A DNA stretch of 64,000 nucleotides from Olivibacter sp036959255. GTDB lineage: Bacteria; Bacteroidota; Bacteroidia; Sphingobacteriales; Sphingobacteriaceae. Positions within the stretch are counted from its first letter, which is position 1. Every line of letters starts with the position of its first letter. A program made the translations under genes and the position numbers. Of this stretch, positions 1 through 8,002 are shown piece after piece. The notes under the pieces were generated by a model. That model saw nothing but the letters and a program-made list of their open reading frames with translations, was not told the DNA's origin and searched no databases. The DNA lies in contig NZ_JAWMTI010000006.1 in NCBI RefSeq assembly GCF_036959255.1, positions 186,001 to 250,000 on the forward strand, in the 5' to 3' direction.

Positions 1-600
1 GTCCAAACCATCTACGCTAAAGTAGGCCTCCCCATTTTTCGGTATCTCAAAGGCCATGGGGTCATCGTAAACCAACGAGTCATCTTTCTCCTTTTTATCC
101 AGCGAATCGTATGGAGCAAATAATTCATTAATAGCTTCCTGCTGTGAATCAACCGCTTCCTGTGCATTTCCAATAACGCGTATGCTAAGAAAAGCTTGTT
201 CAAACAAGGCAAATGATTTCTCCCAAAGGGCTGTCTCACAATCACCGATAAAATCAATGCTACAAGCATGATCTATCGCCAACATGCCAAAATAGAAAGA
301 ATAGCCTGTTTCTTCATTTATTACTGTGCAGATATTAGCCTCATAACCTCCAATTTCCACGCTCCATTCTTCCAGCAACTTCGCTGCCCCTCTCCGATTC
401 AAACAGAAATTAATAAACTTCTCTTTTAGTGATTTTCCCTCTTGCTTCGTGTAGTAGGAATTTTCGATCGGGCTCACGCCGATTGTTACCAAATCATCTC
501 CCACTTCATATTCGGCACGTACACTTTCGAAGATAATCCGACGATTCTGAAAAAGATCGGAAACTTCCAGCTCAAACAAATTTGTTTTGATCGTTTGCAT
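1..600 (-). CDS. Unrecognised protein, 3'-partial (possible Mog1p/PsbP/DcrB-like fold)
   Basis: An open frame starts with ATG at 600 and runs off the left edge, giving the first 200 residues and no stop. It begins MQTIKTNLFELEV and has no signal peptide or membrane segment. The alternating strand pattern around residues 75-140 (EEWSVEIGGYEAN followed by SFYFGMLAIDHACSIDF and then ALFEQAFLSIRVI) recalls the DcrB/DUF1795 (Mog1p/PsbP-like) layout, in which a strand pair is followed by a helix ending in a short basic strand. The rest is acidic. It is the last visible gene of a minus-strand run that includes an Hcp-like protein, so an adaptor or chaperone role is conceivable, but that is inference. 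I do not recognise the family with confidence. Confidence 0.6.
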   Translation of the reverse strand, partial: MQTIKTNLFELEVSDLFQNRRIIFESVRAEYEVGDDLVTIGVSPIENSYYTKQEGKSLKEKFINFCLNRRGAAKLLEEWSVEIGGYEANICTVINEETGYSFYFGMLAIDHACSIDFIGDCETALWEKSFALFEQAFLSIRVIGNAQEAVDSQQEAINELFAPYDSLDKKEKDDSLVYDDPMAFEIPKNGEAYFSVDGLD

Positions 601-614
601 AAGTTCTTAATTTG

Positions 615-1217
615 TTAATCTCTGCGGATATTTACGATGTATTTTTCTTCCATTAATTTTTCAAGCTCCTCTTTCGATACAAAAACAACGCTTTTTCCAT
701 AATCTGCTGCATGATCGCGACGAATAACACTTAATTTTGAAGAGCTGGGCACTTCGTAGTTATTGATTCTGAACCCCAGCGAATCGCCCTTCATCTGACT
801 AACGAGGTACAAGGTATAATAGCCATTTGACTGTTTCATTCCATATACATCACCTACTTGTGGCTGCTGCAAATATTTATCGGTTTGCCTATTTTCATTG
901 ACGATCGCGACGATTATAAATAATATCAAAACCGCACCGAGCAGCAATCCACTAAAATATTTCAAAGGTACCCGCGGTTTCTCTTGCAGTATATGCTGCG
1001 ATTGTTCAGCGGTCATTCCTCTCTTTTCCAGCATTTGTCTGCAATGGGTACAATAGCTAAGGGTTTTCACCTTATAGCTAAACATCGGGATCCAGAAGAT
1101 ATGGAAATAATGTACAAAAAAACGAAGTCCTACCGATTGTATTGAACCACAATGAGCACAGTTGAATGTTGGTTCTCCCGTATGTATAAGACTTTTCCCG
1201 GTTCCAAAAATGATCAT
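615..1217 (-). CDS. Zinc-ribbon membrane protein
   Basis: A 200-residue protein starting at the ATG at 1217; the frame opens further upstream only through a TTG at 1226, and family members usually begin near the IIFGT motif seen here. Two CxxC pairs (CAHC at about 20-23 and CTHC at about 56-59) form a likely treble-clef or zinc-ribbon site in the N-terminal half. One membrane segment follows at about 90-108, and the remaining 90 residues are a small soluble domain, probably outside the cytoplasm. It sits 22 bp upstream of the ATG-less end of the Hcp-like gene on the same strand, consistent with one transcript. Function is unknown; it matches the general pattern of zinc-ribbon domain proteins. 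Confidence 0.7.
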   Translation of the reverse strand: MIIFGTGKSLIHTGEPTFNCAHCGSIQSVGLRFFVHYFHIFWIPMFSYKVKTLSYCTHCRQMLEKRGMTAEQSQHILQEKPRVPLKYFSGLLLGAVLILFIIVAIVNENRQTDKYLQQPQVGDVYGMKQSNGYYTLYLVSQMKGDSLGFRINNYEVPSSSKLSVIRRDHAADYGKSVVFVSKEELEKLMEEKYIVNIRRD

Positions 1218-1239
1218 ATTCTGCAAAAATTAAGGTCCA

Positions 1240-1731
1240 TCAATTTCCTTTTGCATCAACCGCTGCATATTGTATCGGAACATTATCGATCGTCAGGTTA
1301 TCAATATAGATGGAAACCTGCGTAGACGCATAACCATAGCCCTCACCTGACGAAAAGCTCTCCGATGTAGCTCCCACGAGCGCATCTCTGAACGTAATAG
1401 TGCGCATGGACTCATTGTTTCCTTTCGTTTCCACGGTGATTACGCCATCTGCCTTATTCATTTGCCCTCCGATCCATTTCAATAAGAATTCGTCGGCATT
1501 TTGTTGAAAGTCGACACTTACTATATAGACGTCGTAAGGCGAATATTGGAGCGACTGGTTATCACCTCTAGGCCTTGTACAGGAGTAGGCAAAGGAATTT
1601 AATAGATAGTTTTGCGATTTTTTTGTTTTTGGATCTGTGAGTTTCAACGTGATAGTACGGTTACCCTGTTGTGCAAATCCTTGAAATACAAGGAACATAC
1701 ATAGTAATGTATAAAAAAAACGTCGTTTCAT
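1240..1731 (-). CDS. Secreted Hcp/TssD-like protein
   Basis: The start is placed at the ATG at 1731, where a clear signal peptide begins (MKRRFFYTLLCMFLVFQG, cleavage after FAQ); an upstream methionine would put 16 polar residues in front of it. The mature part of about 140 residues has the Hcp/TssD pattern: a YLLNSFAYSCTRP strand, then FLLKWIGGQMNKADGVI, TITFRDALV and a C-terminal strand pair ending near NLTIDNVPIQ. Hcp proteins build the type VI secretion tube, but cytosolic tube Hcp has no signal peptide, so this is more likely an exported relative or a recruited fold than a tube subunit. No other T6SS gene is visible in the window. Confidence 0.6.
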   Translation of the reverse strand: MKRRFFYTLLCMFLVFQGFAQQGNRTITLKLTDPKTKKSQNYLLNSFAYSCTRPRGDNQSLQYSPYDVYIVSVDFQQNADEFLLKWIGGQMNKADGVITVETKGNNESMRTITFRDALVGATSESFSSGEGYGYASTQVSIYIDNLTIDNVPIQYAAVDAKGN

Positions 1732-1782
1732 TGTTTTTTCTTTTTTTGCGATTATCCCATCGATAGATGTCACGCGCATGAT

Positions 1783-2112
1783 TTAAAAATTAAATTTTCC
1801 TTCAAATACCTTTCCGACGAGGGGTACGGGTTTCTTCACTTCATTAATGGCAGTGATAATACCTAATAGCAGTAAAACCAATGGAATTAACAGGATTACA
1901 TAGCACAGGATTGCCAATCCGGGCAAAAAGGCCAAAATAATGGCAGAAAGGATGCTCAGTACAATATAAAAAATGAAGATACCCAACGATTGGCTTAAAT
2001 GATAAGCGACCAGGCTGCTTTTTTCTTTAGATTTCTGATAATTTAAATAGGCAATAACCCATCCAACAATGGTCAGATAAGCGATAATTGACATGTTTTT
2101 ATTCGTCATCAT
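1783..2112 (-). CDS. Tic20/DUF4870-like small membrane protein
   Basis: A 109-residue protein with three hydrophobic segments at about 8-24, 42-61 and 65-88. The motif YLTIVGWVIAYLNYQKSKEKSSLVAYHLSQSLGIF is typical of DUF4870 proteins, which share the Tic20 fold and are of unknown function in bacteria. Two adjacent ATG codons (2112 and 2109) could both serve as start. It is first in the minus-strand run leading into the Hcp-like and zinc-ribbon genes and lies 51 bp before the former, so it may lead their transcript. Confidence 0.7.
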   Translation of the reverse strand: MMTNKNMSIIAYLTIVGWVIAYLNYQKSKEKSSLVAYHLSQSLGIFIFYIVLSILSAIILAFLPGLAILCYVILLIPLVLLLLGIITAINEVKKPVPLVGKVFEGKFNF

Positions 2113-2281
2113 AATACGATCTGTTTAAAAAATGAACAGGACAAAGCTAGTATGGAATCGTTGACGCGCCTAAAATTTGCCACCTATACAACGTCTACAT
2201 CTCGAATTCCATCTAACTACAAAGCGTCTACAAAAACACTGCAAAAAACTATTAACCAGAACCTTATCACATTAACCCGCT

Positions 2282-2311
2282 TTTGATAAATGTATCTTTT
2301 TTCTATTTTTG
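2282..2311 (+). promoter_or_regulatory. Candidate Bacteroidota sigma-ABfr promoter
   Basis: TTTG at 2282-2285, an 18-bp spacer, and TATTTTTG at 2304-2311, which fits TAnnTTTG. The ATG of the downstream regulator is only 5 bp further on, so transcription from here would give a leaderless or nearly leaderless mRNA. Confidence 0.5.
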
Positions 2312-2315
2312 ACAT

Positions 2316-4166
2316 ATGCATTGGCTCAAAAAGTCCTTATTCCTCATCGGTATTTTTCTCTTCGCCTCCCCTTACTTTTCAAGCGGACAAGAAGTATACA
2401 TTGACTCACTGGAGAATCTTTTAGTGCAACCGAACACCAAACAAGCAGATAAACCACTGATTCTTTGTCTGCTAGCAAAGGCAAATACAGAGAAAGATTT
2501 AAAAAAATCGATCAAACAGGCAAAAGAGGCGATTCATATTGGCCGACAAGCAAAAAGTAACGAAGGGGCCGCTCTGGGTTTCGCAACACTCATTTATCTC
2601 TATGTACAGGAAAACAATATCAAAGAAGCCTATGCAAGTCTTGACAGTGCACGTTACTACGCTTCGCAAACAAAGAGCCCGATTGCAAAAGGATTTGTCG
2701 AATTTCGGGATGGATGGTTAGATCTTGTGAACAGCGAAAACGATCAGGCGATTACCAAACTATTGAAAGCGCTCGATCAATTCAAAGCCGTGAATTTTCA
2801 CGAGTATGAAACGACAATTTACCATTATCTAGCCAGCATTTATGGTTATGGTAACGATGCAAACAAGCAGATGGCTTATGCCCGCCTCAGTTACGAAAGC
2901 GCAATCAAAAGTCGACAAGTAGATGCCTTTAACACGGCTTACTTCACTGTAGGACAGAGCTTCTATGATCGCTATAAACTGGACACCGCTCGACGTGATT
3001 TATTAGATTCCGCATTGACATATGATAAAAGATCTATTCGATTATCATCCATTCAACGCGGGCGAATCATTACGCTAAGCAATACAGCTGCTGTAGCGCT
3101 TAATATCGCAAATAGCTATTTCAAACATTTTCCCTTCCATTACAAAGACAGCGCAGATAAGTACATCGATTTCGCTATTGATATTGCAAAACGGACAAAT
3201 CTGCACGAAGTGCTTATGAATTGCTATGGCATTCGAAGTGAGTATGCTTTACAGGAAGGGCGATATGAAGAAGCAGAAAAAACATTGCTCGACGGTTTGG
3301 CCGCCATTGAAGGCAGTGTTGTAAAAATGCCCGTGACCAAAGCGCGGATATTTCTCGCTCTATCAAAAATTGCTGAAAAAAAAGGATCGGATAAAGCTGC
3401 GCTGCGCTATCTCAAACAACATATCGCATATAACGAAGATGCTTTCAATGAAGAGAAAATAGCCAATATCCAACGAATGGAAGCTCAGTACAGCATGGCC
3501 AAAAAAGAACAAGAAATAAGCTACTTAAAAAAGCGAAACTTCTTATACCTCATCATCGGCATATCCGGTATCCTTAGCTTGTTATTCCTGCTCAGCTCCT
3601 ATAATTATAAACTGAAAGCTTCCATCAGAAAACAAGCACTGATTGACCGAGAAAAAGAAGAAGCACAACTAAAAGCACAGCTAAAAGAAGCAGAGGCCAA
3701 CAGATTACATGCCGAACAAATCTTGTTAAAAGAACGGGAGGAACGTTTACAGAAGGAGGTCTTAGCAGGAACCCTGCAAATTGAAGAAAAAAACGGCTTA
3801 CTGGACATGTTATCCAGTAAAATCATGGAAAAGAGTAATCTTTCTGTTGATGAACAGATTAAACGTATTATGCACAAACAAAAACGGATGGATAAAGAGT
3901 TTGAAGAGCATAAAACGGATTTTTTCGAAAGCGAGTCCCAATTTTTCGAAAAATTACAGAAGAAAGCCAATCATACCCTTACCCGGTTAGATTTAAAATA
4001 TTGCTCCTATATGCTCATGGGACTCTCCAACAAAGAAATATCAACACGCTTGAATATTGAACCAAAGAGCATCCGCATGGCCAAGTACCGTCTTAAACAA
4101 AAACTGGGTCTCGAAAAAAATGATCAGCTGGATCAGTTTATTCAACAGATGGGACATCGGTCTTAA
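2316..4166 (+). CDS. Membrane-anchored TPR protein with C-terminal HTH (LuxR-like regulator)
   Basis: 616 residues. A signal peptide (about 1-24) is followed by a TPR-type helical region to about 395, one membrane segment at about 407-426, a long charged coiled coil (about 430-545) and a C-terminal helix-turn-helix (LSNKEISTRLNIEPKSIRM, about 568-586) of the LuxR/GerE kind. There is no kinase or receiver domain. This layout is common in Bacteroidota: TPRs sense something in the periplasm and the HTH acts on DNA from the membrane. The ligand and target genes are not evident. It stands alone between a divergent minus-strand cluster and the gpsA operon; the first ATG is used because the signal peptide starts there. 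Confidence 0.8.
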   Translation: MHWLKKSLFLIGIFLFASPYFSSGQEVYIDSLENLLVQPNTKQADKPLILCLLAKANTEKDLKKSIKQAKEAIHIGRQAKSNEGAALGFATLIYLYVQENNIKEAYASLDSARYYASQTKSPIAKGFVEFRDGWLDLVNSENDQAITKLLKALDQFKAVNFHEYETTIYHYLASIYGYGNDANKQMAYARLSYESAIKSRQVDAFNTAYFTVGQSFYDRYKLDTARRDLLDSALTYDKRSIRLSSIQRGRIITLSNTAAVALNIANSYFKHFPFHYKDSADKYIDFAIDIAKRTNLHEVLMNCYGIRSEYALQEGRYEEAEKTLLDGLAAIEGSVVKMPVTKARIFLALSKIAEKKGSDKAALRYLKQHIAYNEDAFNEEKIANIQRMEAQYSMAKKEQEISYLKKRNFLYLIIGISGILSLLFLLSSYNYKLKASIRKQALIDREKEEAQLKAQLKEAEANRLHAEQILLKEREERLQKEVLAGTLQIEEKNGLLDMLSSKIMEKSNLSVDEQIKRIMHKQKRMDKEFEEHKTDFFESESQFFEKLQKKANHTLTRLDLKYCSYMLMGLSNKEISTRLNIEPKSIRMAKYRLKQKLGLEKNDQLDQFIQQMGHRS

Positions 4167-4220
4167 ACAACTGACTAAAAGATGATTACAATTTAAATCC
4201 AAATCAAATTTAACCAATAG

Positions 4221-4251
4221 TTGTATATTTTTCCATAAATTCGTATATTTG
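4221..4251 (+). promoter_or_regulatory. Promoter of the gpsA operon
   Basis: TTG at 4221-4223, a 20-bp spacer and TATATTTG at 4244-4251 match the Bacteroidota TTG-N19-20-TAnnTTTG promoter closely. The expected start of transcription near 4258 leaves a leader of about 55 nt before gpsA. Confidence 0.65.
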
Positions 4252-4262
4252 CACTCCGATTT

Positions 4263-4288
4263 GGCTACACGACTACGTAGCCCTGTTT
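4263..4288 (+). promoter_or_regulatory. Hairpin plus T-run in the gpsA leader
   Basis: GGCTAC (4263-4268) pairs with GTAGCC (4277-4282) across an 8-nt loop, and a CTGTTTTT tract follows. The stem is short (6 bp). It sits between the promoter and the start codon, so it could act as a weak attenuator; chance is also possible. Confidence 0.3.
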
Positions 4289-4313
4289 TTCTATCATCTA
4301 AAAATCAATTGTT

Positions 4314-5300
4314 TTGATTGAATTGGGCGTTTTTGGCGGTGGCAGTTGGGCTACTGCTCTAGTGAAAATTTTAACAGACAATAAATTAATAGTTAATTGG
4401 TATTTAAGAAGACCCGAGCAAGCGCAAGCAATACAAGAAACGGGGCGTAACCCCGACTATTTAAACTTCGTTACTTTAAATACGGAATATCTACGGTGCA
4501 GCTCTCAGAAGTCGGAGGTAGCACAAAAGAGTAACCTTCTTTTATTTGCCGTCCCAAGTGGAGAACTCCCGAAGCTATTAGCCGATTTTGATGCAAATTG
4601 GGCTCAGGACAAAGTTATATTGAGTGCCATTAAGGGAACCGTCGGCGATGAACATGAAATACCAAGCATTTTTCTCGCCAAGCAATTAGGCATACCGAAT
4701 AATCTTCAGGGCATTCTTGCAGGACCTTGTCACGCCGAGGAGATCGGCCATAGAAAAAAAACGTATCTGACGATCGGCGCAATTGATACCGATTTGCAAC
4801 AGCTCTTACGAGAATGCTTTTCAGGCGATTATCTCGACATTCGTCTAAGCACCGATATCATCGGAATCGAGTGTGCAGCCATTTACAAAAACGTAGTTGG
4901 CCTGGTCTGCGGAATGGCGAAGGGGCTCCATTATGGCGATAATTTTCTGGCTGTTCTGGTGTCGAATGCTTTGGCGGAATTAGCGGATGTTCTTCAGCAC
5001 ATGGGCAGCGACGCCGAAATTCTTAATTCCTCCTACGCCGGCGACCTTCTAGTAACGGCCTACTCAGTGCATAGCCGCAACCGCCTTTTTGGCGAAATGA
5101 TCGGTCGTGGCTACAGCGTCGATAAAGCAAAAGGCTCCATGCACATGGTAGCTGAAGGTTACGGTGCAACACGCGGGCTTTACGAAAACACACGGAATTT
5201 TCCGATCGGACTACCTGTTTTACAAACAGCTTACCGCGTATTATTCAGGCACATGCCTGTAGTAACAGAGTTTAAACTATTAGAACAAAAACTAAAATAG
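4314..5300 (+). CDS. gpsA: NAD(P)-dependent glycerol-3-phosphate dehydrogenase
   Basis: 328 residues. It interconverts dihydroxyacetone phosphate and glycerol-3-phosphate in the cytosol. The N-terminal Rossmann glycine motif FGGGSWATALVKIL begins within a few residues of the start, GPCHAEEI is the family NAD/substrate motif near residue 140, and CAAIYKNVVGL near 187-197 carries the catalytic lysine. The start appears to be a TTG at 4314: an in-frame stop lies 15 bp upstream and no ATG is available before the glycine motif. The stop codon is followed after 1 bp by the ATG of the next gene, so the two are translationally linked. In that setting glycerol-3-phosphate may serve solute synthesis as well as lipids. 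Confidence 0.92.
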   Translation: MIELGVFGGGSWATALVKILTDNKLIVNWYLRRPEQAQAIQETGRNPDYLNFVTLNTEYLRCSSQKSEVAQKSNLLLFAVPSGELPKLLADFDANWAQDKVILSAIKGTVGDEHEIPSIFLAKQLGIPNNLQGILAGPCHAEEIGHRKKTYLTIGAIDTDLQQLLRECFSGDYLDIRLSTDIIGIECAAIYKNVVGLVCGMAKGLHYGDNFLAVLVSNALAELADVLQHMGSDAEILNSSYAGDLLVTAYSVHSRNRLFGEMIGRGYSVDKAKGSMHMVAEGYGATRGLYENTRNFPIGLPVLQTAYRVLFRHMPVVTEFKLLEQKLK

Positions 5301-5301
5301 T

Positions 5302-7536
5302 ATGATACTAGCAACAGACTTAGATGGGACTTTCTTAGGCGGCGAAATAAACCAGCGAATGGAACTTTATCGCCTTATCAAAGAAGCGAAAGGTTTTACG
5401 CTGGTGTTCGTCACCGGTCGCGGACTCGAAACGGTCATTCCGCTACTAAACGATCCGCTAATCCCTACGCCCGATTATATTATCGCCGATGTAGGAGCAA
5501 CAATAGTAAATGGGCATACCTTAGACAAGATCGAACCTATCCAATCCGAAATAGAACGCAACTGGACAGAAGTCTTTGATTTGCGGCAAGCGCTTGCAGC
5601 CATTGAAGGAATTGAGCCTCAGGAAGTACCGCAACAACGACGAAGCTCCTTTTACTATTCAAAAGAGGTTGATTTAGCGAAAGTGATGGATATCGCGGAA
5701 AAGAAGAACCTCGATGTTATCACATCGGTTGATAAATACCTGGACTTGCTGCCTAAAGGAGTAAATAAAGGTTCCACACTTCGCAAATTGATCAATATGT
5801 TAGCCGTAGCAGATGAAGAAGTATTAGTAGCCGGTGATACATTGAACGATCTCGCCATGTTTCAGATCGGTTGCAAAGGTGTAGCCGTTGGGGCTTCGGA
5901 AATTGCTTTGCTCAAGGCTACCCAAGAAAACGAAGAAGTTTATCATGCGCAACAAACAGGTGCCGGAGGTATCCTTGAAGCCATGCAACGACTGGATTCT
6001 TTTCGCAAACTATTTACAGCAAGCAAAGTAGCAAAGGTAAAACGAAAAGCTGCCAAAAACCAACTGGTTATTGTTTACCATCGACTACCTTACGAAAAGA
6101 CGGTAATAAAAGGGCAAACCGTACGCCACGCACCGAAAAGTCCAAATGGCATCATCCCTTCCCTACTCGGACTCTTTGAAAAGGGACGTGCCGGTATTTG
6201 GATCGGCGAAGAGGTACAGCAAAAGGATGAAAAAGAAATAAGCAATCAGCTTATTGATGAACAAAAATACCCGAAGCTTTGGAGTTCCACGATCTCACTA
6301 TCCAAGAAAGACATCGACCAGTTCTATCGTGTGTTCTCCAAAGAAGCCTTTTGGCCAACCATTTTTTCCTTTGTCGATAAAGCAAAATTTAACCACGAAG
6401 ATTGGAATCACTACCTCCATATCAATAAAATATTTGCCGATCGTATCGCAAGAGAGGCTGATCAGGGTGCTTTTGTTTGGATTCATGAATATAACTTATG
6501 GATGGTTCCCGCCTATCTGAAACCCTTGCGACCTGATCTGAAAATAGGTTTTTTCCACCACACCTCATTCCCTGCCGCTGATGTTTTTAACATTCTTCCC
6601 TGGCGGAGAGAAATCATTGGCTCCCTATTATTATGCGACTTTATCAGCTTTCATATCCCTCGCTATGTAGAGAATTTTATCGATGTGCTCAGAAGCCATG
6701 TACCTTTCCGTGTTGTTAAAACAATTAACGCTGCGAAGCAATTCCTCACTTATAGTTGCGCCTTAGGTGTAGAAAAGATGACGAAGATTATCGAAGTAGA
6801 AGGTCGTAAAATTCGTTTAGGGGCCCAACCTGTAGGCGTAAACATGGAAAGTATCAAGCGCGCGCTAACTACGTCAAAGGTAAAACAGCATATCCAAAGC
6901 ATGCAAGAAAGCAAACACAAAAAAGGTATAAGAACAATTCTTTCCGTAGAGCGTTTGGATTACGTAAAAGGACCATTAGAAAAAATACACGCTTTTGGTG
7001 AGTTTCTGAACGATTATCCTGAATACAGGGGCAAAGTAGAGTTGATCAACATCTGCACCCCTCCATCACAAGGAATGAAAATTTACGATCAAATCCGCGA
7101 TGAATTGAATCAAGCGATCGGTGAGATCAATGGTAAATACGCAACCATGGATTGGCTTCCGATTCAGTATTTTTATCGGTCCTTACCGTTTGACGAGGTT
7201 GTCACCTATTACGGAATCAGTGATATCGCTTGGATCACCCCGCTTCGCGACGGATTAAATCTGGTTGCCAAAGAATACATTGCGGCCAAGGGGCTTTTGA
7301 ATGATGTTAAAGGAGCGCTGGTCTTATCTGAATTTGCCGGTGCTTCCGTCGAATTGCCCTATGCGATTCTAACCAATCCTTACGATCGAAAGAGCATGAT
7401 CGAATCCCTGCTAAAAGCGCTGATGATGGATGAGCAAGAGCAAGCGATCCGCTTACAACGGTCCTTTGAAGCCGTATCTCATTTTGATGTAGAATATTGG
7501 GGTAAGGATTTTGTACAGGAACTAGAGAAATCCTAA
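5302..7536 (+). CDS. Fused HAD phosphatase / GT20 synthase, probable glucosylglycerol-phosphate phosphatase-synthase (GgpPS type)
   Basis: 744 residues in two parts. Residues 1-235 are a HAD-IIB phosphatase (DLDGTFLGG at 6-14, GDTLNDLAMF near 185) of the sucrose-phosphatase kind. Residues about 245-744 are a GT20 glycosyltransferase: VERLDYVKGPLEK near 549, WITPLRDGLNLVAKEY near 643, and LSEFAGASVELPYAILTNPY near 675. The last two motifs resemble glucosylglycerol-phosphate synthases more than OtsA (which usually has FAGAAxEL but a different continuation). Fused phosphatase-synthases of this order are known from salt-tolerant bacteria such as Marinobacter. The 1-bp spacing to gpsA, which makes the acceptor glycerol-3-phosphate, supports this over trehalose-6-phosphate synthesis. 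ADP- or GDP-glucose would be the donor; donor choice cannot be read here. Confidence 0.72.
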   Translation: MILATDLDGTFLGGEINQRMELYRLIKEAKGFTLVFVTGRGLETVIPLLNDPLIPTPDYIIADVGATIVNGHTLDKIEPIQSEIERNWTEVFDLRQALAAIEGIEPQEVPQQRRSSFYYSKEVDLAKVMDIAEKKNLDVITSVDKYLDLLPKGVNKGSTLRKLINMLAVADEEVLVAGDTLNDLAMFQIGCKGVAVGASEIALLKATQENEEVYHAQQTGAGGILEAMQRLDSFRKLFTASKVAKVKRKAAKNQLVIVYHRLPYEKTVIKGQTVRHAPKSPNGIIPSLLGLFEKGRAGIWIGEEVQQKDEKEISNQLIDEQKYPKLWSSTISLSKKDIDQFYRVFSKEAFWPTIFSFVDKAKFNHEDWNHYLHINKIFADRIAREADQGAFVWIHEYNLWMVPAYLKPLRPDLKIGFFHHTSFPAADVFNILPWRREIIGSLLLCDFISFHIPRYVENFIDVLRSHVPFRVVKTINAAKQFLTYSCALGVEKMTKIIEVEGRKIRLGAQPVGVNMESIKRALTTSKVKQHIQSMQESKHKKGIRTILSVERLDYVKGPLEKIHAFGEFLNDYPEYRGKVELINICTPPSQGMKIYDQIRDELNQAIGEINGKYATMDWLPIQYFYRSLPFDEVVTYYGISDIAWITPLRDGLNLVAKEYIAAKGLLNDVKGALVLSEFAGASVELPYAILTNPYDRKSMIESLLKALMMDEQEQAIRLQRSFEAVSHFDVEYWGKDFVQELEKS

Positions 7537-7550
7537 GGTATATAAATCAG

Positions 7551-7577
7551 TAAATCCCCGCAATAGGCGGGGATTTA
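7551..7577. terminator. Bidirectional hairpin terminator between convergent genes
   Basis: TAAATCCCCGC (7551-7561) pairs perfectly with GCGGGGATTTA (7567-7577) around a 5-nt loop. It separates the GT20 gene from the convergent barstar gene, whose stop codon lies inside the right arm. The flanking A/T tracts are short. Confidence 0.7.
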
Positions 7578-7967
7578 AACAAGTACCAATTCAATGTTCG
7601 GATGCGTTTCGACAACCGATCGAAGCAAGTCAAAGTAAGTTTCCCCACTTCCGCTCTCTAACGCGATCAACTTTTCCCTAAAATAATTGCTATTAAAGGG
7701 GGCATCAGGCTTAAGCTTATCCTCATAATAGGTTTTAGTAACCTCATAACCCAACGCTTTTTTCATATTTTCAGCATTTTCCCATATGAACTTCACACTT
7801 TCACCGTTTTCCATTGCGCCAAATCCCCCATATAATAGGTCATTGAAAGCATCAAGGCTTTGTCCGATCTTCCAATCTTCGTTCGACATAAAGACACGAT
7901 TGATTTCCTCATAAAACGAAGCAATGTCATGAATATGCAAACCATTAATGACAATTTCTTTTATCAT
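7575..7967 (-). CDS. Barstar-family protein
   Basis: 130 residues. Barstar proteins bind and inhibit barnase-type RNases in the cytosol. The family pattern is visible: a first strand (KEIVINGLHI), a helix, the SLDAFNDLLYGG motif that corresponds to barstar's LDALWD-L helix, a second strand (VKFIWENAENM), and a C-terminal helix-strand (YFDLLRSVVETHPNIELVLV). A 25-residue insertion in the middle makes it longer than the 90-residue type protein. No RNase or other toxin is adjacent. It lies 35 bp downstream of the efflux operon on the same strand, so it may be co-transcribed with it. It could be an orphan immunity gene. Confidence 0.8.
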   Translation of the reverse strand: MIKEIVINGLHIHDIASFYEEINRVFMSNEDWKIGQSLDAFNDLLYGGFGAMENGESVKFIWENAENMKKALGYEVTKTYYEDKLKPDAPFNSNYFREKLIALESGSGETYFDLLRSVVETHPNIELVLV

Positions 7968-8002
7968 CAGGGTAAATTAGTGAATTTTTATGGATCCCCA
8001 CA

